A DNA stretch of 17,998 nucleotides, from the NCBI RefSeq assembly GCF_000499385.1, contig NW_013654610.1:1-17998 (forward strand), read 5' to 3'. Within the stretch, counting starts at the first letter, position 1. Each line of letters begins with the position of its first letter. Source of the DNA: Eimeria necatrix. Lineage: Eukaryota; Apicomplexa; Conoidasida; Eucoccidiorida; Eimeriidae. Shown here piece after piece: positions 12,101 to 17,835 of the stretch. Both the position numbers and the translations under genes were made by a program. The notes beneath the pieces were generated by a model that was given only the letters and a program-made list of their open reading frames with translations, was not told where the DNA came from and made no database searches.

Positions 12101-15100
12101 CTTTCTGGTTCACCTTGAAATGTTTTGCCCGAGGGAGGATGAATGCATACGCTGAGCTACAAAGTGAATAAATCTTTGCTGGGGATATGGTGTGAGCGTT
12201 CGACGAAAGCATGTTGATGCTGGCGCAGTGTCGTCTTTTATTGCTGTATGTGCTGCTGTGTGTTTTGCTTTGGAAGTGAAGGCTGACGGACGGCTGTGGG
12301 AATTGTGGTCACTTACGTTTGGAAGTACAAATTCACTCCTTGATTTGATATCCGAATAAGTGCACGACCATGAAACAAACCAAGCTGTATGAGCCCGAAT
12401 CTGAGTATAGCATCAGATATCGACAGTTAAAGTCCATTTTTGGAGACCTTTAGGTTGTGCGTTAATTTCACGTCGGCGCAAAAGCTAATGTAAGGGTAGA
12501 TACACCTGCACTGGTGCATGACGCAAATTCTGCATGGTTCAAAGCAGTTGAGCTCCTTCGGTAGACCGCTCTTTTTCGGGTTAATAGGGTGAACTGATGA
12601 GGATGATGAGGATCGTCCAATGTGTCATATTCTGGTTTAATACGATGTAGACCGCCACACAAGTTCGCTGGGCGAACTTGCGTGGCTTACACACTTTCAC
12701 AGGTGAACTGCGGGGAATAAGCGTTTTTACATTGAAATGAGTGCGCTCTAAAGACGGCTGTGCCAGTTCATGACATTTGCGTAAACGTGTGATGCGAAGT
12801 GACGCAGTGGAAGGACAGTAAAGCATTAGCAGTCTCATCGGTGGAGAAAATACACCTGCTGCTTATGCTTTCTAGCTCTAGAGAGCTACGTCTAGCATAT
12901 AAAATAGTTACCTCTAAGTTGCCTCTACTTTTGAAAACGCAAACACTCACAGAGAAAATTGCATACATGTCCAGGCGGTTATCATAATGTGCCTTTCGAG
13001 GCAGGCGTATTGTTTTCTACCAGAAGAAGTTTGTTTGTGTGCATTCAGATTGATTACAGACGCACAGTAGAGAACCGGTTATATATCGCAAGCTGCTGGC
13101 AGTGCAGCTCCACGACAAACTGGAGCAGCTTTTATGTGACGGTGTTGCAGGTTCGCGGCCACATTAACGCGTGAGCACGATCAATTGTGACTCTTTGCGT
13201 AGCATTTTGACAGTATTAAATTACGGCGGAGGTAGGCGGTTGTCTCGGCCAAGCATTACATTCTTGGAGAGGTTCATTACATCAGCTGGCTGTGACATGC
13301 TTTTCCGGTGCGTGGTGCCCACATAGAACTATAGGAGAGCCAGAACAGAAACGACGCAGCTTGACAGTTGCTTTTGAATCTGTTCAGACTGTGCGCCGCT
13401 TCTTTATGCGCTAGCATGCATGTTATTCTCCCGTCACATTGCTTTGTTTACTGGGGTTCTGATGGCAAAAGCCTTACAGGTTCTTCAATAAGCCTGCCAC
13501 GGCTGTTGCTGTAAGTTATATTGTCTGTTTTGGTAGCGTCTAGACCGGTTGCAGCATTCAAGCGTTAGCGCAAAAGAGTGGCCTGGAGGTTCTGAAAAAA
13601 GTCGCTGCGCTTCCTATGGGCATGAGTTTTCAGAATACTGTGGGACGCTTTTAGTGAGTCGATGAAGCTTACATTTGTAAATTTGGCGTCGCAGTAGTCT
13701 TGTCGATGATCATAGCTCTCCTGACACTCCAATATCTTGAAGTGTGGCACAACCTGCCGATTGGCTGCGGATTGGCTTGCAATCACTTAAACCGTGACGC
13801 TAACGCGTACGAGCGAATAATGACTTGAGCGAAACAAGCCAAATCTACGAAGGCTGGTGTAGCTTGGAGACCAGAAGCATGAATTGGTGAGCAGGCCTGC
13901 GTGACGACTTGCTGAACATTGCTAGTGCACTACAAGCTGTCGAACTGCCAGCTTTGGCTTGCGCCTGTGTATTTGTGAAGGCAGCGCCGGAAAGGCAAAC
14001 AGCAATTCTTCAGCGTAACATGTAAAGCCTGGTATCAGCACAGAAAAATGAATTTTCGGAGAGGTTTACCAACTAACCCTGTGTAGTTTGGAGGCGTGAA
14101 AGCATGCGAAATCAGTCATTTGCTACTGGGGCCTTACAGGACGTAAGTGAAGAAATCCGGAAGGCGCCTTAGGCTTCCCTTGAGTTTCAATTATAGCTCA
14201 AGGGTTCTGCACAGCAAACGTTCATGGAAACGCCTATCAAGACGACGGCATTGTGAACGGCGAAGTTGCAACTTTGTTCCTCTTTAAGTGCAGAGGGATT
14301 TACTTCACCAGCCGGTTTGATGTGCAGGGAATTTGAGCAGTACAATGCGACTTCAACCTGGCGGCAGCAAGCAGTCTGCCGTTTGAGCGACGCCGTTTAT
14401 CGCGATGACAGTGACTCCGAATTGCGGCTTTAATTGTTTATGGTGATGGCCAAACAGTTCGTGCGTTCGTTTTACGAGAAAATGCAGTTCGATGCCTTTT
14501 GGTGTGGTTTGGATAAAGACAGAATAAAGCTCACATGCAGTTGCAGAGTGAAGCCAGATACGACTTCATGAGAGCAGTCCAGTGCCAAAAGAATGAAGTC
14601 GCCCTCGCGTATACCTGGCGCATATTGGTGGACAGAGTGAGAGCACGCGTGGAGAATTACCTCAGATGTGCAAAAGCTGGCTGCGGTTGTTTCGAAATGC
14701 AATTTTCGACTAACTGCGTGGAGGAGCGTGTAAAATGCTTTCCGTGACCAGCATTTTGCGTGAGAGTGCGGTGAAAATATAGCACGAGAATCCTTTTAAT
14801 TTGCATGAGACAATGAAACTGTACAATCCACTCTACGTAAGCCTCCGAGAAAGGTGTACACTGTATCAAGTGTGCACAAGCTGTTCAAGGGCGTTTTATG
14901 AATGACTGTTACCCTTCAAATGTGATTCGTCCATGCCAAGCAGCTCAAGCAGCATCACTTACGTATGAACGTGAGACCACAATATGTCATAGCTCAGGTT
15001 GCCAATGGCAACACAAAGTGATTTTGAGACACAAAAATTTAGTTTTTAAGTTATTTTCCGTCGGTTTGATTATCAGTGCGCGAAACAGAATCAAAGGAGC

Positions 15101-17835
15101 CAATCGCGGCTTTTCAGCTGTGAAAAGGTATTGAAGCAGTGCTATGCGCTCAGAGGTATCAGAACTTCCAAGGAGAAATGCCTGGAGACGCCACAAAGTT
15201 AATCGAAACCAAAAGATGGCCTTTGCAACTTAAGAGCAGGAGCAGCGCGAAAGAGAAGGCGTACAGCTGTCATGAATAAGGAATGAAGTACAACCGGTTT
15301 TGACGCTTCAAGAGCCAAGAAAGAATATGTAGATAGCCTAGGAAGGGTCGCCCGAAGTAATTTGCGCTCTCTGTTATACGCAAGAAATAGTCTAATTGGT
15401 GGATTTTCTAAAATTGCGGCTTTTGGCACTTGTTTGGGTGATTTGACAGTTAGTATGTTGTTTTCTGGAGATGCCTCGCTGAGAATGAGAATGCTAAGGC
15501 GGATTGGAGAGCGCTTGAGGCCTCAAAAAAAGTGCTTCTTTCCCCCTTGCAGTTTTTTGTGCACGGTCCCTTGTGATTCAGTTGAGGGTTCATCTGCAAG
15601 CAGTTGCAGAACGAAGCTAGATATGATTGGGCGGAGTAGCTCTAATGCGCCCCAGAAGCTCGTTACGAGCGGGTTCTGAAATGTCATAGGAACGTTGGCA
15701 TGCTAGGAAAAGCATTGCTACGGTTTTCTGTCCAAGTGCTGCTGATGCGTATGAGCGGCAGCTCGTTGATTGCATAGTGCAGACTTTGCAGCCATCTTGG
15801 ACCTATGTTCTGATTTAGAGACATGATCTGCTTCCCGCAGCAAAGGCGGTTTATCGCTAATGTAAATATGTTCGAGAAACCAAACAAAATACGTCGTGGA
15901 AGAGCTTGTCAACCAAAACAAATGCTGTACTTCAAGTTCAGGAGCCTAGCTCTTTAATTCCGTTCTCATGATTATTTGAGAAGTGAGAGCGGCAGCTTCA
16001 AGCCGCCGTTGAAGAACACGTGCCCAACGGCATTGTGTTCAGGTCGCAGAAAAACGATGTGCGCGGAAACGCAGCATCGCTTTGGCTGGAAAACAACCTG
16101 TACGCGTACGGAAATGAAGCGAAGACAAAAGACGGCTTTTTGCGCCTTGCAGGCTGAACTTGCATGAGAATGAAATCGCACAAACCATCGAGGATACGAT
16201 GTGAAAGACTGCCAGTAGCTGCGGCGTTTTTGACATTGGGTAAGAATATCAAGGTGATGTTAAAGGTTTGGCGTGAAGCAGTTGGCATGTTGCTTTCCAG
16301 TGAATTCTAGCGTTGATTATTTTGCCTGGCCAATGTTGCGTGTAGAAGAAGCGGCTTTGAGTAGTTTTGGAGGTGATTCGACAGTTAGTAGGTTGCACAG
16401 GCAACGAATCCGTCAAAAGTCATCACAGTTCTAATAATTGAGCTTTTATGATAGCGGTTTCTTCGTTCATGGCTTTAGTACGCCCTTTCTAGTGATTTGG
16501 ATGAGAATAAATGGTGGTGGACTTGCGACGGTTGCACAACCAGCTTCACGAATGAGCTAGGTATGATCGTGAGGGGTTGTTATGGGGAGTGTGGTGCTTG
16601 ACTCGGTTGGCGCTAGGTCTAAAGTATTATTCGATTTGCTAGTATGCCAGAAAAAAGTTAGCATTCTTATACTGTAGCATTTTGGTACTTATGAGTCGTG
16701 TGAATATTGGCCCCGTGATTATGTGAAGCAAAGCTTGCGGTCTGCACCTCGAAAAATGAGCTGCAGGACAAAATGAGTCAACGTATTGCACTGAAAAGGT
16801 TTGGTTTCACTTGAGGTGTGCTTCAGAGCTGCGCAATTTACAGTAAGGGTAAATAGGCGTAATTTTATGGAAAACAAAGATGAGCCTTGCTCATCTTTGT
16901 TTTCCATGCGCAAGTTGATACTGGCAGATTGGGGATACGGGTCCCTCCGTGGACTTCACGTTACGCTGGCTAAACTAGACAAGCAGGTCAGAATGCAAAA
17001 TTCAAGGCGGATGAAGTTCCCGTTAGACTTCAATCACATCACTGCATATCTGAAATTTTGGAAACAGGCTAATGTGAGGATGCAATCCAGTTAAAAGCAA
17101 AAACATCCGAATGACTGCCTTGTGAAATCACGCCTGCTTTTAGAAACGAATGAGCGTTTGCCAAACGCTACGCATGCAAATGGATGTAACTGGTATTTGA
17201 GTGAACAAAGCTACCGTGCATGATTCGTCGCTAGCCAAGCGACTCCGTGCAAGCCGTAAGAGACAGATTGACAAAGCATTACTGCGGAAAAAAATCAGGT
17301 CGTGAGTCTACAAACAAGAGCACGTTGAGTGCACAGTCCTAATTTGAAGCTCTTCGTGACGTGGCCGCCACACCTGCATGCTTGGTTTAGTGCAGGCTCA
17401 GGAATCTTGGTGACTGAAAACGGAAATATTTGACTTTGCGCCACTATGTCAGCAGCTGGCCTTAATATTCTTCTCACGTGGAGGAAGGGAGACTAGAACT
17501 GCAATCTTGTAGGCAGACCACTCGCATTCTCACTCAAAGGAAACCAATTAACATTTAGTTTCGAGTGAAGTAATGCGCTTCGTTGCAATTTTCGTAAGAG
17601 GTTCCGTTAAAGTTCCATTCTTACGCAGTGCTGCCGCTGTTCTTGCGAAGTGATGTCGATTTGGCATTGTAGTGAGCACCTTGCGCGTTTGTGCAGATGA
17701 ATAGGGACTAAATATGGCGCACGAGCGCACTTTGAGTTCACATGCAGCTGCGCCGAATAAACATATAGAAGAAGGGCAATTCATGAAAAGCGTAGGACGC
17801 GTAAGGTGGCGTGGCTTGAGTAAATTGGCCAGGGA
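192..17835 (+). CDS. Candidate giant split gene made of micro-exons (mostly 3 nt), partial at both ends
   Basis: Seen: 46 sites of the form HAG-NNN-donor, plus 13 less certain sites with 6-21 nt between acceptor and donor, all on the + strand and spaced mostly 250-400 bases apart. The base before AG is C in 31, T in 11 and A in 4 of the 46. Donors are dominated by GTGCGT/GTGCGC, with GTGAGY, GTATGY, GTGTGT, GTAAGY and GTAGGT. Taking each triplet as a codon gives no stop; the two other phases hit stops (in the first codons and near codon 31). The first 38 codons are strongly polar (31 of 38), the later part is mixed. Known: HAG and GTR are spliceosomal intron ends. Inferred: the pieces are joined into one mRNA. 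No start, stop, promoter or poly(A) site is identified, and the protein family is not recognised. Alternatives are recursive splice points inside one long intron, or a non-splicing motif. Confidence 0.45.
456..458 (+). other. Candidate 3-nt exon, ATT (Ile)
   Basis: Acceptor gagatcacag, triplet ATT, donor GTGGGT. It is 264 bases after the previous site. The donor is a variant, but GTGGGN recurs at 13640. Confidence 0.3.
858..860 (+). other. Candidate 3-nt exon, AAA (Lys)
   Basis: Acceptor gcttcctag, triplet AAA, donor GTGTGT. The interval of 402 bases is at the long end of the range. Confidence 0.45.
883..910. repeat. Two overlapping small hairpins followed by a T run
   Basis: TGAGCAC/GTGCTCA (883-889 and 892-898) and CAGGCG/CGCCTG (897-902 and 905-910) are perfect inverted repeats with 2-nt loops. 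They share bases 897-898, so the two folds compete. TTTTT follows at 911-915. They lie just inside the intron that starts at 861. In bacteria the second hairpin would resemble an intrinsic terminator; here its role is unknown. Confidence 0.5.
1201..1203 (+). other. Candidate 3-nt exon, AAA (Lys)
   Basis: Acceptor ggccttccag with a short pyrimidine tract, triplet AAA, donor GTCAGT. C at +3 is unusual, but +4 to +6 match a classical donor. Interval 343. Confidence 0.4.
1548..1550 (+). other. Candidate 3-nt exon, GAA (Glu)
   Basis: Acceptor cggttcacag, triplet GAA, donor GTGAGC. A ctcttggtgac stretch upstream could hold a branch point. Interval 347. Confidence 0.5.
1856..1858 (+). other. Candidate 3-nt exon, GTG (Val)
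   Basis: Acceptor acaactttccag, triplet GTG, donor GTGCGC. The triplet resembles the donor, so CAG/GTGGTG (zero-length exon) is also possible. Interval 308. Confidence 0.5.
2107..2109 (+). other. Candidate 3-nt exon, GAA (Glu)
   Basis: Acceptor ttcacattttag with a good pyrimidine tract after gacaac, triplet GAA, donor GTATGT. Interval 251. Confidence 0.5.
2498..2500 (+). other. Candidate 3-nt exon, GAG (Glu)
   Basis: Acceptor actgggctaccag, triplet GAG, donor GTGAGC. GAG/GTGAGC is a classical donor context. Interval 391. Confidence 0.5.
2682..2684 (+). other. Candidate 3-nt exon, GTG (Val)
   Basis: Acceptor aaataacgcag with an AATAAC branch-like word close by, triplet GTG, donor GTATGT. 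At 184 bases the interval is one of the shortest in the series. Confidence 0.4.
3012..3014 (+). other. Candidate 3-nt exon, CAA (Gln)
   Basis: Acceptor gctcgcgttag, triplet CAA, donor GTGCGT. Interval 330. Confidence 0.5.
3365..3367 (+). other. Candidate 3-nt exon, AGA (Arg)
   Basis: Acceptor gacctgcctcctag has one of the best pyrimidine tracts, preceded by a TGAC branch-like word; triplet AGA, donor GTGCGT. Interval 353. Confidence 0.6.
3705..3707 (+). other. Candidate 3-nt exon, AAG (Lys)
   Basis: Acceptor gagctcccag, triplet AAG, donor GTGCGT. AAG/GTGCGT has the preferred G at -1. Interval 340. Confidence 0.6.
3986..3988 (+). other. Candidate 3-nt exon, CGA (Arg)
   Basis: Acceptor ggtggtttctcag, triplet CGA, donor GTAAGC. 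Interval 281. A weaker AAA/GTAGAG pair 60 bases upstream was set aside. Confidence 0.5.
4329..4331 (+). other. Candidate 3-nt exon, AGT (Ser)
   Basis: Acceptor gggattgtttgcag, triplet AGT, donor GTGCGT. Interval 343. It is the last site before the tandem duplication. Confidence 0.55.
4384..5041. repeat. Tandem duplication, copy A
   Basis: This is the first copy of a unit of about 658 bp. It starts at CGC-GTGCAT (4384), the decayed equivalent of the exon/donor at 5042 and 5865: the acceptor is GAG and the donor has lost its second G. Bases about 4560-4770 are nearly identical to copy C (about 6042-6252), so the duplication is recent. Differences in the shared ATG frame are mostly amino-acid changing, so the frame is not evidently under selection. 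The copy contains the CAA site at 4683. Confidence 0.85.
4683..4685 (+). other. Candidate 3-nt exon, CAA (Gln), copy A
   Basis: Acceptor cgttaccacacag, triplet CAA, donor GTGCGT. Acceptor, triplet and donor are unchanged in copy C at 6164. Interval 354. Confidence 0.55.
5042..5044 (+). other. Candidate 3-nt exon, CGC (Arg), start of copy B
   Basis: Acceptor actgacggtctgtag with a CTGAC branch-like word, triplet CGC, donor GTGCGT. It lies exactly at the junction between repeat copies A and B. Interval 359. Confidence 0.5.
5241..5243 (+). other. Candidate 3-nt exon, AAA (Lys)
   Basis: Acceptor cgtgagagagttcag (purine-rich, weak tract), triplet AAA, donor GTGCGT. It lies at the point where copy B stops matching copy A. 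Interval 199. Confidence 0.45.
5570..5572 (+). other. Candidate 3-nt exon, CAT (His)
   Basis: Acceptor agatggtccccag, triplet CAT, donor GTGAGT. Interval 329, within the B-specific middle. Confidence 0.5.
5865..5867 (+). other. Candidate 3-nt exon, CGC (Arg), start of copy C
   Basis: Acceptor actgacggtctgtag, triplet CGC, donor GTGCGT, identical to the site at 5042. It forms the B/C junction. Interval 295. Confidence 0.5.
6164..6166 (+). other. Candidate 3-nt exon, CAA (Gln), copy C
   Basis: Acceptor cgtgaccacacag, triplet CAA, donor GTGCGT, as in copy A. The upstream change GTTACC to GTGACC spares the splice signals. Interval 299. Confidence 0.55.
6459..6461 (+). other. Candidate 3-nt exon, AGA (Arg)
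   Basis: Acceptor gaggcattttag, triplet AGA, donor GTGAGC. Interval 295. Confidence 0.5.
6684..6686 (+). other. Candidate 3-nt exon, AGT (Ser)
   Basis: Acceptor gtttttaataaag uses AAG, which is less usual; triplet AGT, donor GTGCGT. Interval 225. The AATAAA word here is also a possible poly(A) signal, but nothing else supports that. Confidence 0.4.
7083..7085 (+). other. Candidate 3-nt exon, CGA (Arg)
   Basis: Acceptor agatgggttgcag, triplet CGA, donor GTATGC. Interval 399. Confidence 0.45.
7383..7385 (+). other. Candidate 3-nt exon, CAA (Gln)
   Basis: Acceptor gagccgtattttag with CTGAC 20 bases upstream, triplet CAA, donor GTGTGT. Interval 300. Confidence 0.5.
7683..7685 (+). other. Candidate 3-nt exon, AGC (Ser)
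   Basis: Acceptor agatgatcataag (AAG type), triplet AGC, donor GTGCGT. Interval 300. Confidence 0.45.
7959..7961 (+). other. Candidate 3-nt exon, CTT (Leu)
   Basis: Acceptor agaagtccttccag with a good pyrimidine tract, triplet CTT, donor GTATGT. Interval 276. It is one of the few hydrophobic codons in the first 12 kb. Confidence 0.5.
8237..8239 (+). other. Candidate 3-nt exon, CAA (Gln)
   Basis: Acceptor aaaaattgcacag, triplet CAA, donor GTGCGC. Interval 278. Confidence 0.5.
8507..8509 (+). other. Candidate 3-nt exon, GAT (Asp)
   Basis: Acceptor aactgggctgcag, triplet GAT, donor GTGCGT. Interval 270. Confidence 0.5.
8796..8798 (+). other. Candidate 3-nt exon, GAA (Glu)
   Basis: Acceptor cgacggtcttaag (AAG type), triplet GAA, donor GTGCGT. 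Interval 289. Confidence 0.45.
8902..8919. repeat. Two tandem copies of GCTAGCAAT
   Basis: A 9-bp word is repeated head to tail in the intron after the GAA site at 8796. It is a short local duplication with no evident role. Confidence 0.7.
9148..9150 (+). other. Candidate 3-nt exon, GTG (Val)
   Basis: Acceptor agtgaacctttag with a GTGAAC branch-like word, triplet GTG, donor GTGCGT. Interval 352. Confidence 0.55.
9490..9492 (+). other. Candidate 3-nt exon, GCA (Ala)
   Basis: Acceptor tgcgattttccag with a good tract, triplet GCA, donor GTAGGT. Interval 342. The same GTAGGT donor recurs at 16388. Confidence 0.45.
9757..9759 (+). other. Candidate 3-nt exon, ATA (Ile)
   Basis: Acceptor gtacttctgtgcag with GTTGAC upstream, triplet ATA, donor GTGCGT. 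Interval 267. Confidence 0.55.
10103..10105 (+). other. Candidate 3-nt exon, GAA (Glu)
   Basis: Acceptor gcgggtctccag, triplet GAA, donor GTGCGT. Interval 346. Confidence 0.55.
10479..10481 (+). other. Candidate 3-nt exon, AAA (Lys)
   Basis: Acceptor gagatggatcccag, triplet AAA, donor GTGCGC. Interval 376. Confidence 0.5.
10795..10797 (+). other. Candidate 3-nt exon, AGA (Arg)
   Basis: Acceptor ggtaatgctctaag (AAG type), triplet AGA, donor GTGTGT. Interval 316. Confidence 0.45.
11129..11131 (+). other. Candidate 3-nt exon, GAG (Glu)
   Basis: Acceptor gggatactcacag, triplet GAG, donor GTGCGT. Interval 334. Confidence 0.55.
11442..11444 (+). other. Candidate 3-nt exon, AAC (Asn)
   Basis: Acceptor ataacttaatctcag with branch-like ATAAC/TTAAT, triplet AAC, donor GTGCGC. 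Interval 313. Confidence 0.5.
11842..11844 (+). other. Candidate 3-nt exon, AGA (Arg)
   Basis: Acceptor acgcgatcttcag is good; triplet AGA, donor GTTCGC is weak (T at +3). Interval 400. It is accepted because it fills an otherwise long gap. Confidence 0.3.
12096..12107 (+). other. Candidate 12-nt exon (Gln-Ser-Phe-Leu)
   Basis: The pyrimidine-rich acceptor ttccacatttcag is followed after 12 nt by a weak donor, GTTCAC. The length is a multiple of three, and the position splits the 612-base gap between 11842 and 12454 into 254 and 347. It was chosen partly by position. Confidence 0.25.
12454..12456 (+). other. Candidate 3-nt exon, GTT (Val)
   Basis: Acceptor ttggagacctttag, triplet GTT, donor GTGCGT. 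Confidence 0.55.
12660..12680. repeat. Perfect 9-bp-arm hairpin, 3-nt loop
   Basis: CAAGTTCGC (12660-12668) and GCGAACTTG (12672-12680) are exact reverse complements around TGG. It lies in an intron interval and no T run follows. The role is unknown; it could be an RNA stem or a protein-binding palindrome. Confidence 0.6.
12767..12780 (+). other. Possible 14-nt exon
   Basis: Acceptor acggctgtgccag, donor GTAAAC after 14 nt, at the position expected from the spacing (313 after 12454). The length is not a multiple of three. Joined to the 7-nt candidate at 13060 it makes 21 nt, open as F-M-T-F-A-R-T. The pairing was found after the fact. Confidence 0.18.
13060..13066 (+). other. Possible 7-nt exon
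   Basis: Acceptor cagattgattacag, seven bases ACGCACA, donor GTAGAG. It lies near the expected position between 12767 and 13388 and restores phase with the 14-nt candidate. Confidence 0.15.
13286..13307 (+). other. Alternative 22-nt exon with a strong donor
   Basis: Acceptor cattacatcag, 22 open bases (L-A-V-T-C-F-S plus one base), donor GTGCGT. It is only about 80 bases before the ACT site at 13388, shorter than any other interval. Joined to the 14-nt candidate it gives a stop. It may be an alternative exon or chance. Confidence 0.15.
13388..13390 (+). other. Candidate 3-nt exon, ACT (Thr)
   Basis: Acceptor ttgaatctgttcag, triplet ACT, donor GTGCGC. Confidence 0.5.
13634..13639 (+). other. 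Candidate 6-nt exon, AATACT (Asn-Thr)
   Basis: Acceptor catgagttttcag, six bases, donor GTGGGA. It is 246 bases after 13388. Two codons long. A competing TGA triplet with donor GTCGAT lies at 13655. Confidence 0.25.
13875..13886 (+). other. Candidate 12-nt exon (Lys-His-Glu-Leu)
   Basis: Acceptor cttggagaccag (weak tract), 12 bases, donor GTGAGC preceded by TTG. The length is a multiple of three. The spacing is 241 from the previous and 265 to the next site. Confidence 0.3.
14140..14142 (+). other. Candidate 3-nt exon, GAC (Asp)
   Basis: Acceptor ctggggccttacag, triplet GAC, donor GTAAGT, the classical metazoan-type donor. Confidence 0.55.
14458..14460 (+). other. Candidate 3-nt exon, TTC (Phe)
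   Basis: Acceptor gatggccaaacag, triplet TTC, donor GTGCGT. Interval 318. Confidence 0.45.
14752..14759 (+). other. Candidate 8-nt exon, CATTTTGC
   Basis: Acceptor tttccgtgaccag, eight bases, donor GTGAGA. It is 294 bases after the TTC site. Joined to the 10-nt candidate at 15118 it makes 18 open bases, H-F-A-C-E-K. Confidence 0.3.
15118..15127 (+). other. Candidate 10-nt exon, CTGTGAAAAG
   Basis: Strong acceptor cgcggcttttcag, ten bases ending AAAAG, donor GTATTG. It sits where the ~320-base rhythm predicts and restores phase after the 8-nt candidate. A 2-nt exon with donor GTGAAA is the alternative. Confidence 0.3.
15416..15460 (+). repeat. 45-bp repeat, copy 1, around a TTA exon
   Basis: It matches 16351-16395 at about 35 of 45 positions without gaps. 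Both copies start with GCGGCTTT and end around gacagTTAgta. The shared part covers the acceptor region, the triplet and the donor. Confidence 0.6.
15450..15452 (+). other. Candidate 3-nt exon, TTA (Leu)
   Basis: Acceptor gggtgatttgacag, triplet TTA, donor GTATGT. Interval 332 from 15118. Confidence 0.45.
15762..15776 (+). other. Candidate 15-nt exon (Leu-Val-Asp-Cys-Ile)
   Basis: Acceptor gtatgagcggcag (weak tract), 15 open bases, donor GTGCAG. It starts 312 bases after the TTA site. An alternative is the triplet CTC with donor GTTGAT from the same acceptor. Confidence 0.3.
16050..16058 (+). other. Candidate 9-nt exon (Lys-Asn-Asp)
   Basis: Acceptor tgttcaggtcgcag, nine bases AAAAACGAT, donor GTGCGC. 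It places an otherwise unpaired GTGCGC into the series. Interval 288. Confidence 0.4.
16351..16395 (+). repeat. 45-bp repeat, copy 2, around a TTA exon
   Basis: Partner of 15416-15460, 935 bases apart. The donor changes from GTATGT to GTAGGT while acceptor and triplet are kept. Confidence 0.6.
16385..16387 (+). other. Candidate 3-nt exon, TTA (Leu)
   Basis: Acceptor aggtgattcgacag, triplet TTA, donor GTAGGT. It is the duplicate of the site at 15450. Confidence 0.4.
16678..16697 (+). other. Possible 20-nt exon
   Basis: Acceptor tcttatactgtag, 20 bases, donor GTGTGA. It pairs with the 16-nt candidate at 16827 to give 36 open bases. Other readings of the same spot exist (7 nt to GTACTT; 12 nt at 16662-16673), so this is uncertain. 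Confidence 0.15.
16827..16842 (+). other. Possible 16-nt exon
   Basis: Acceptor aggtgtgcttcag, 16 bases, donor GTAAGG, a good donor. The interval before it would be only 129 bases if the 16678 candidate is real, or about 440 if it is not. Confidence 0.22.
16867..16907. repeat. Perfect 18-bp-arm hairpin with 5-nt loop
   Basis: ATGGAAAACAAAGATGAG (16867-16884) is followed by CCTTG and its exact reverse complement (16890-16907). No mismatch in 18 pairs is far beyond chance in 18 kb. It lies 24 bases downstream of the candidate donor GTAAGG at 16843. It could be a recent snap-back duplication, a small-RNA precursor stem or a structural RNA element. Confidence 0.85.
17068..17073 (+). other. Candidate 6-nt exon, GCTAAT (Ala-Asn)
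   Basis: Acceptor attttggaaacag, six bases, donor GTGAGG. It is two codons long and 226 bases before the next site. Confidence 0.3.
17299..17301 (+). other. Candidate 3-nt exon, GTC (Val)
   Basis: Acceptor ggaaaaaaatcag (A-rich, no pyrimidine tract), triplet GTC, donor GTGAGT. Confidence 0.45.
17629..17649 (+). other. Candidate 21-nt exon, cysteine-rich
   Basis: Good acceptor ttccattcttacgcag, 21 open bases reading C-C-R-C-S-C-E, donor GTGATG. A 43-nt version ending at donor GTGAGC (17672) is also open. It is 328 bases after 17299. Confidence 0.25.
17833..17835 (+). other. Candidate 3-nt exon, GGA (Gly)
   Basis: Acceptor gtaaattggccag, triplet GGA, donor GTGCGT. It is the last site in the window and no terminal exon follows before the end. 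Confidence 0.45.

Noticed and set aside
13655..13657. TGA between tttag and GTCGAT, a possible stop-codon exon
   Set aside because: The donor is weak and a competing pair (AATACT/GTGGGA) lies 20 bases upstream; sites continue for 4 kb beyond it.
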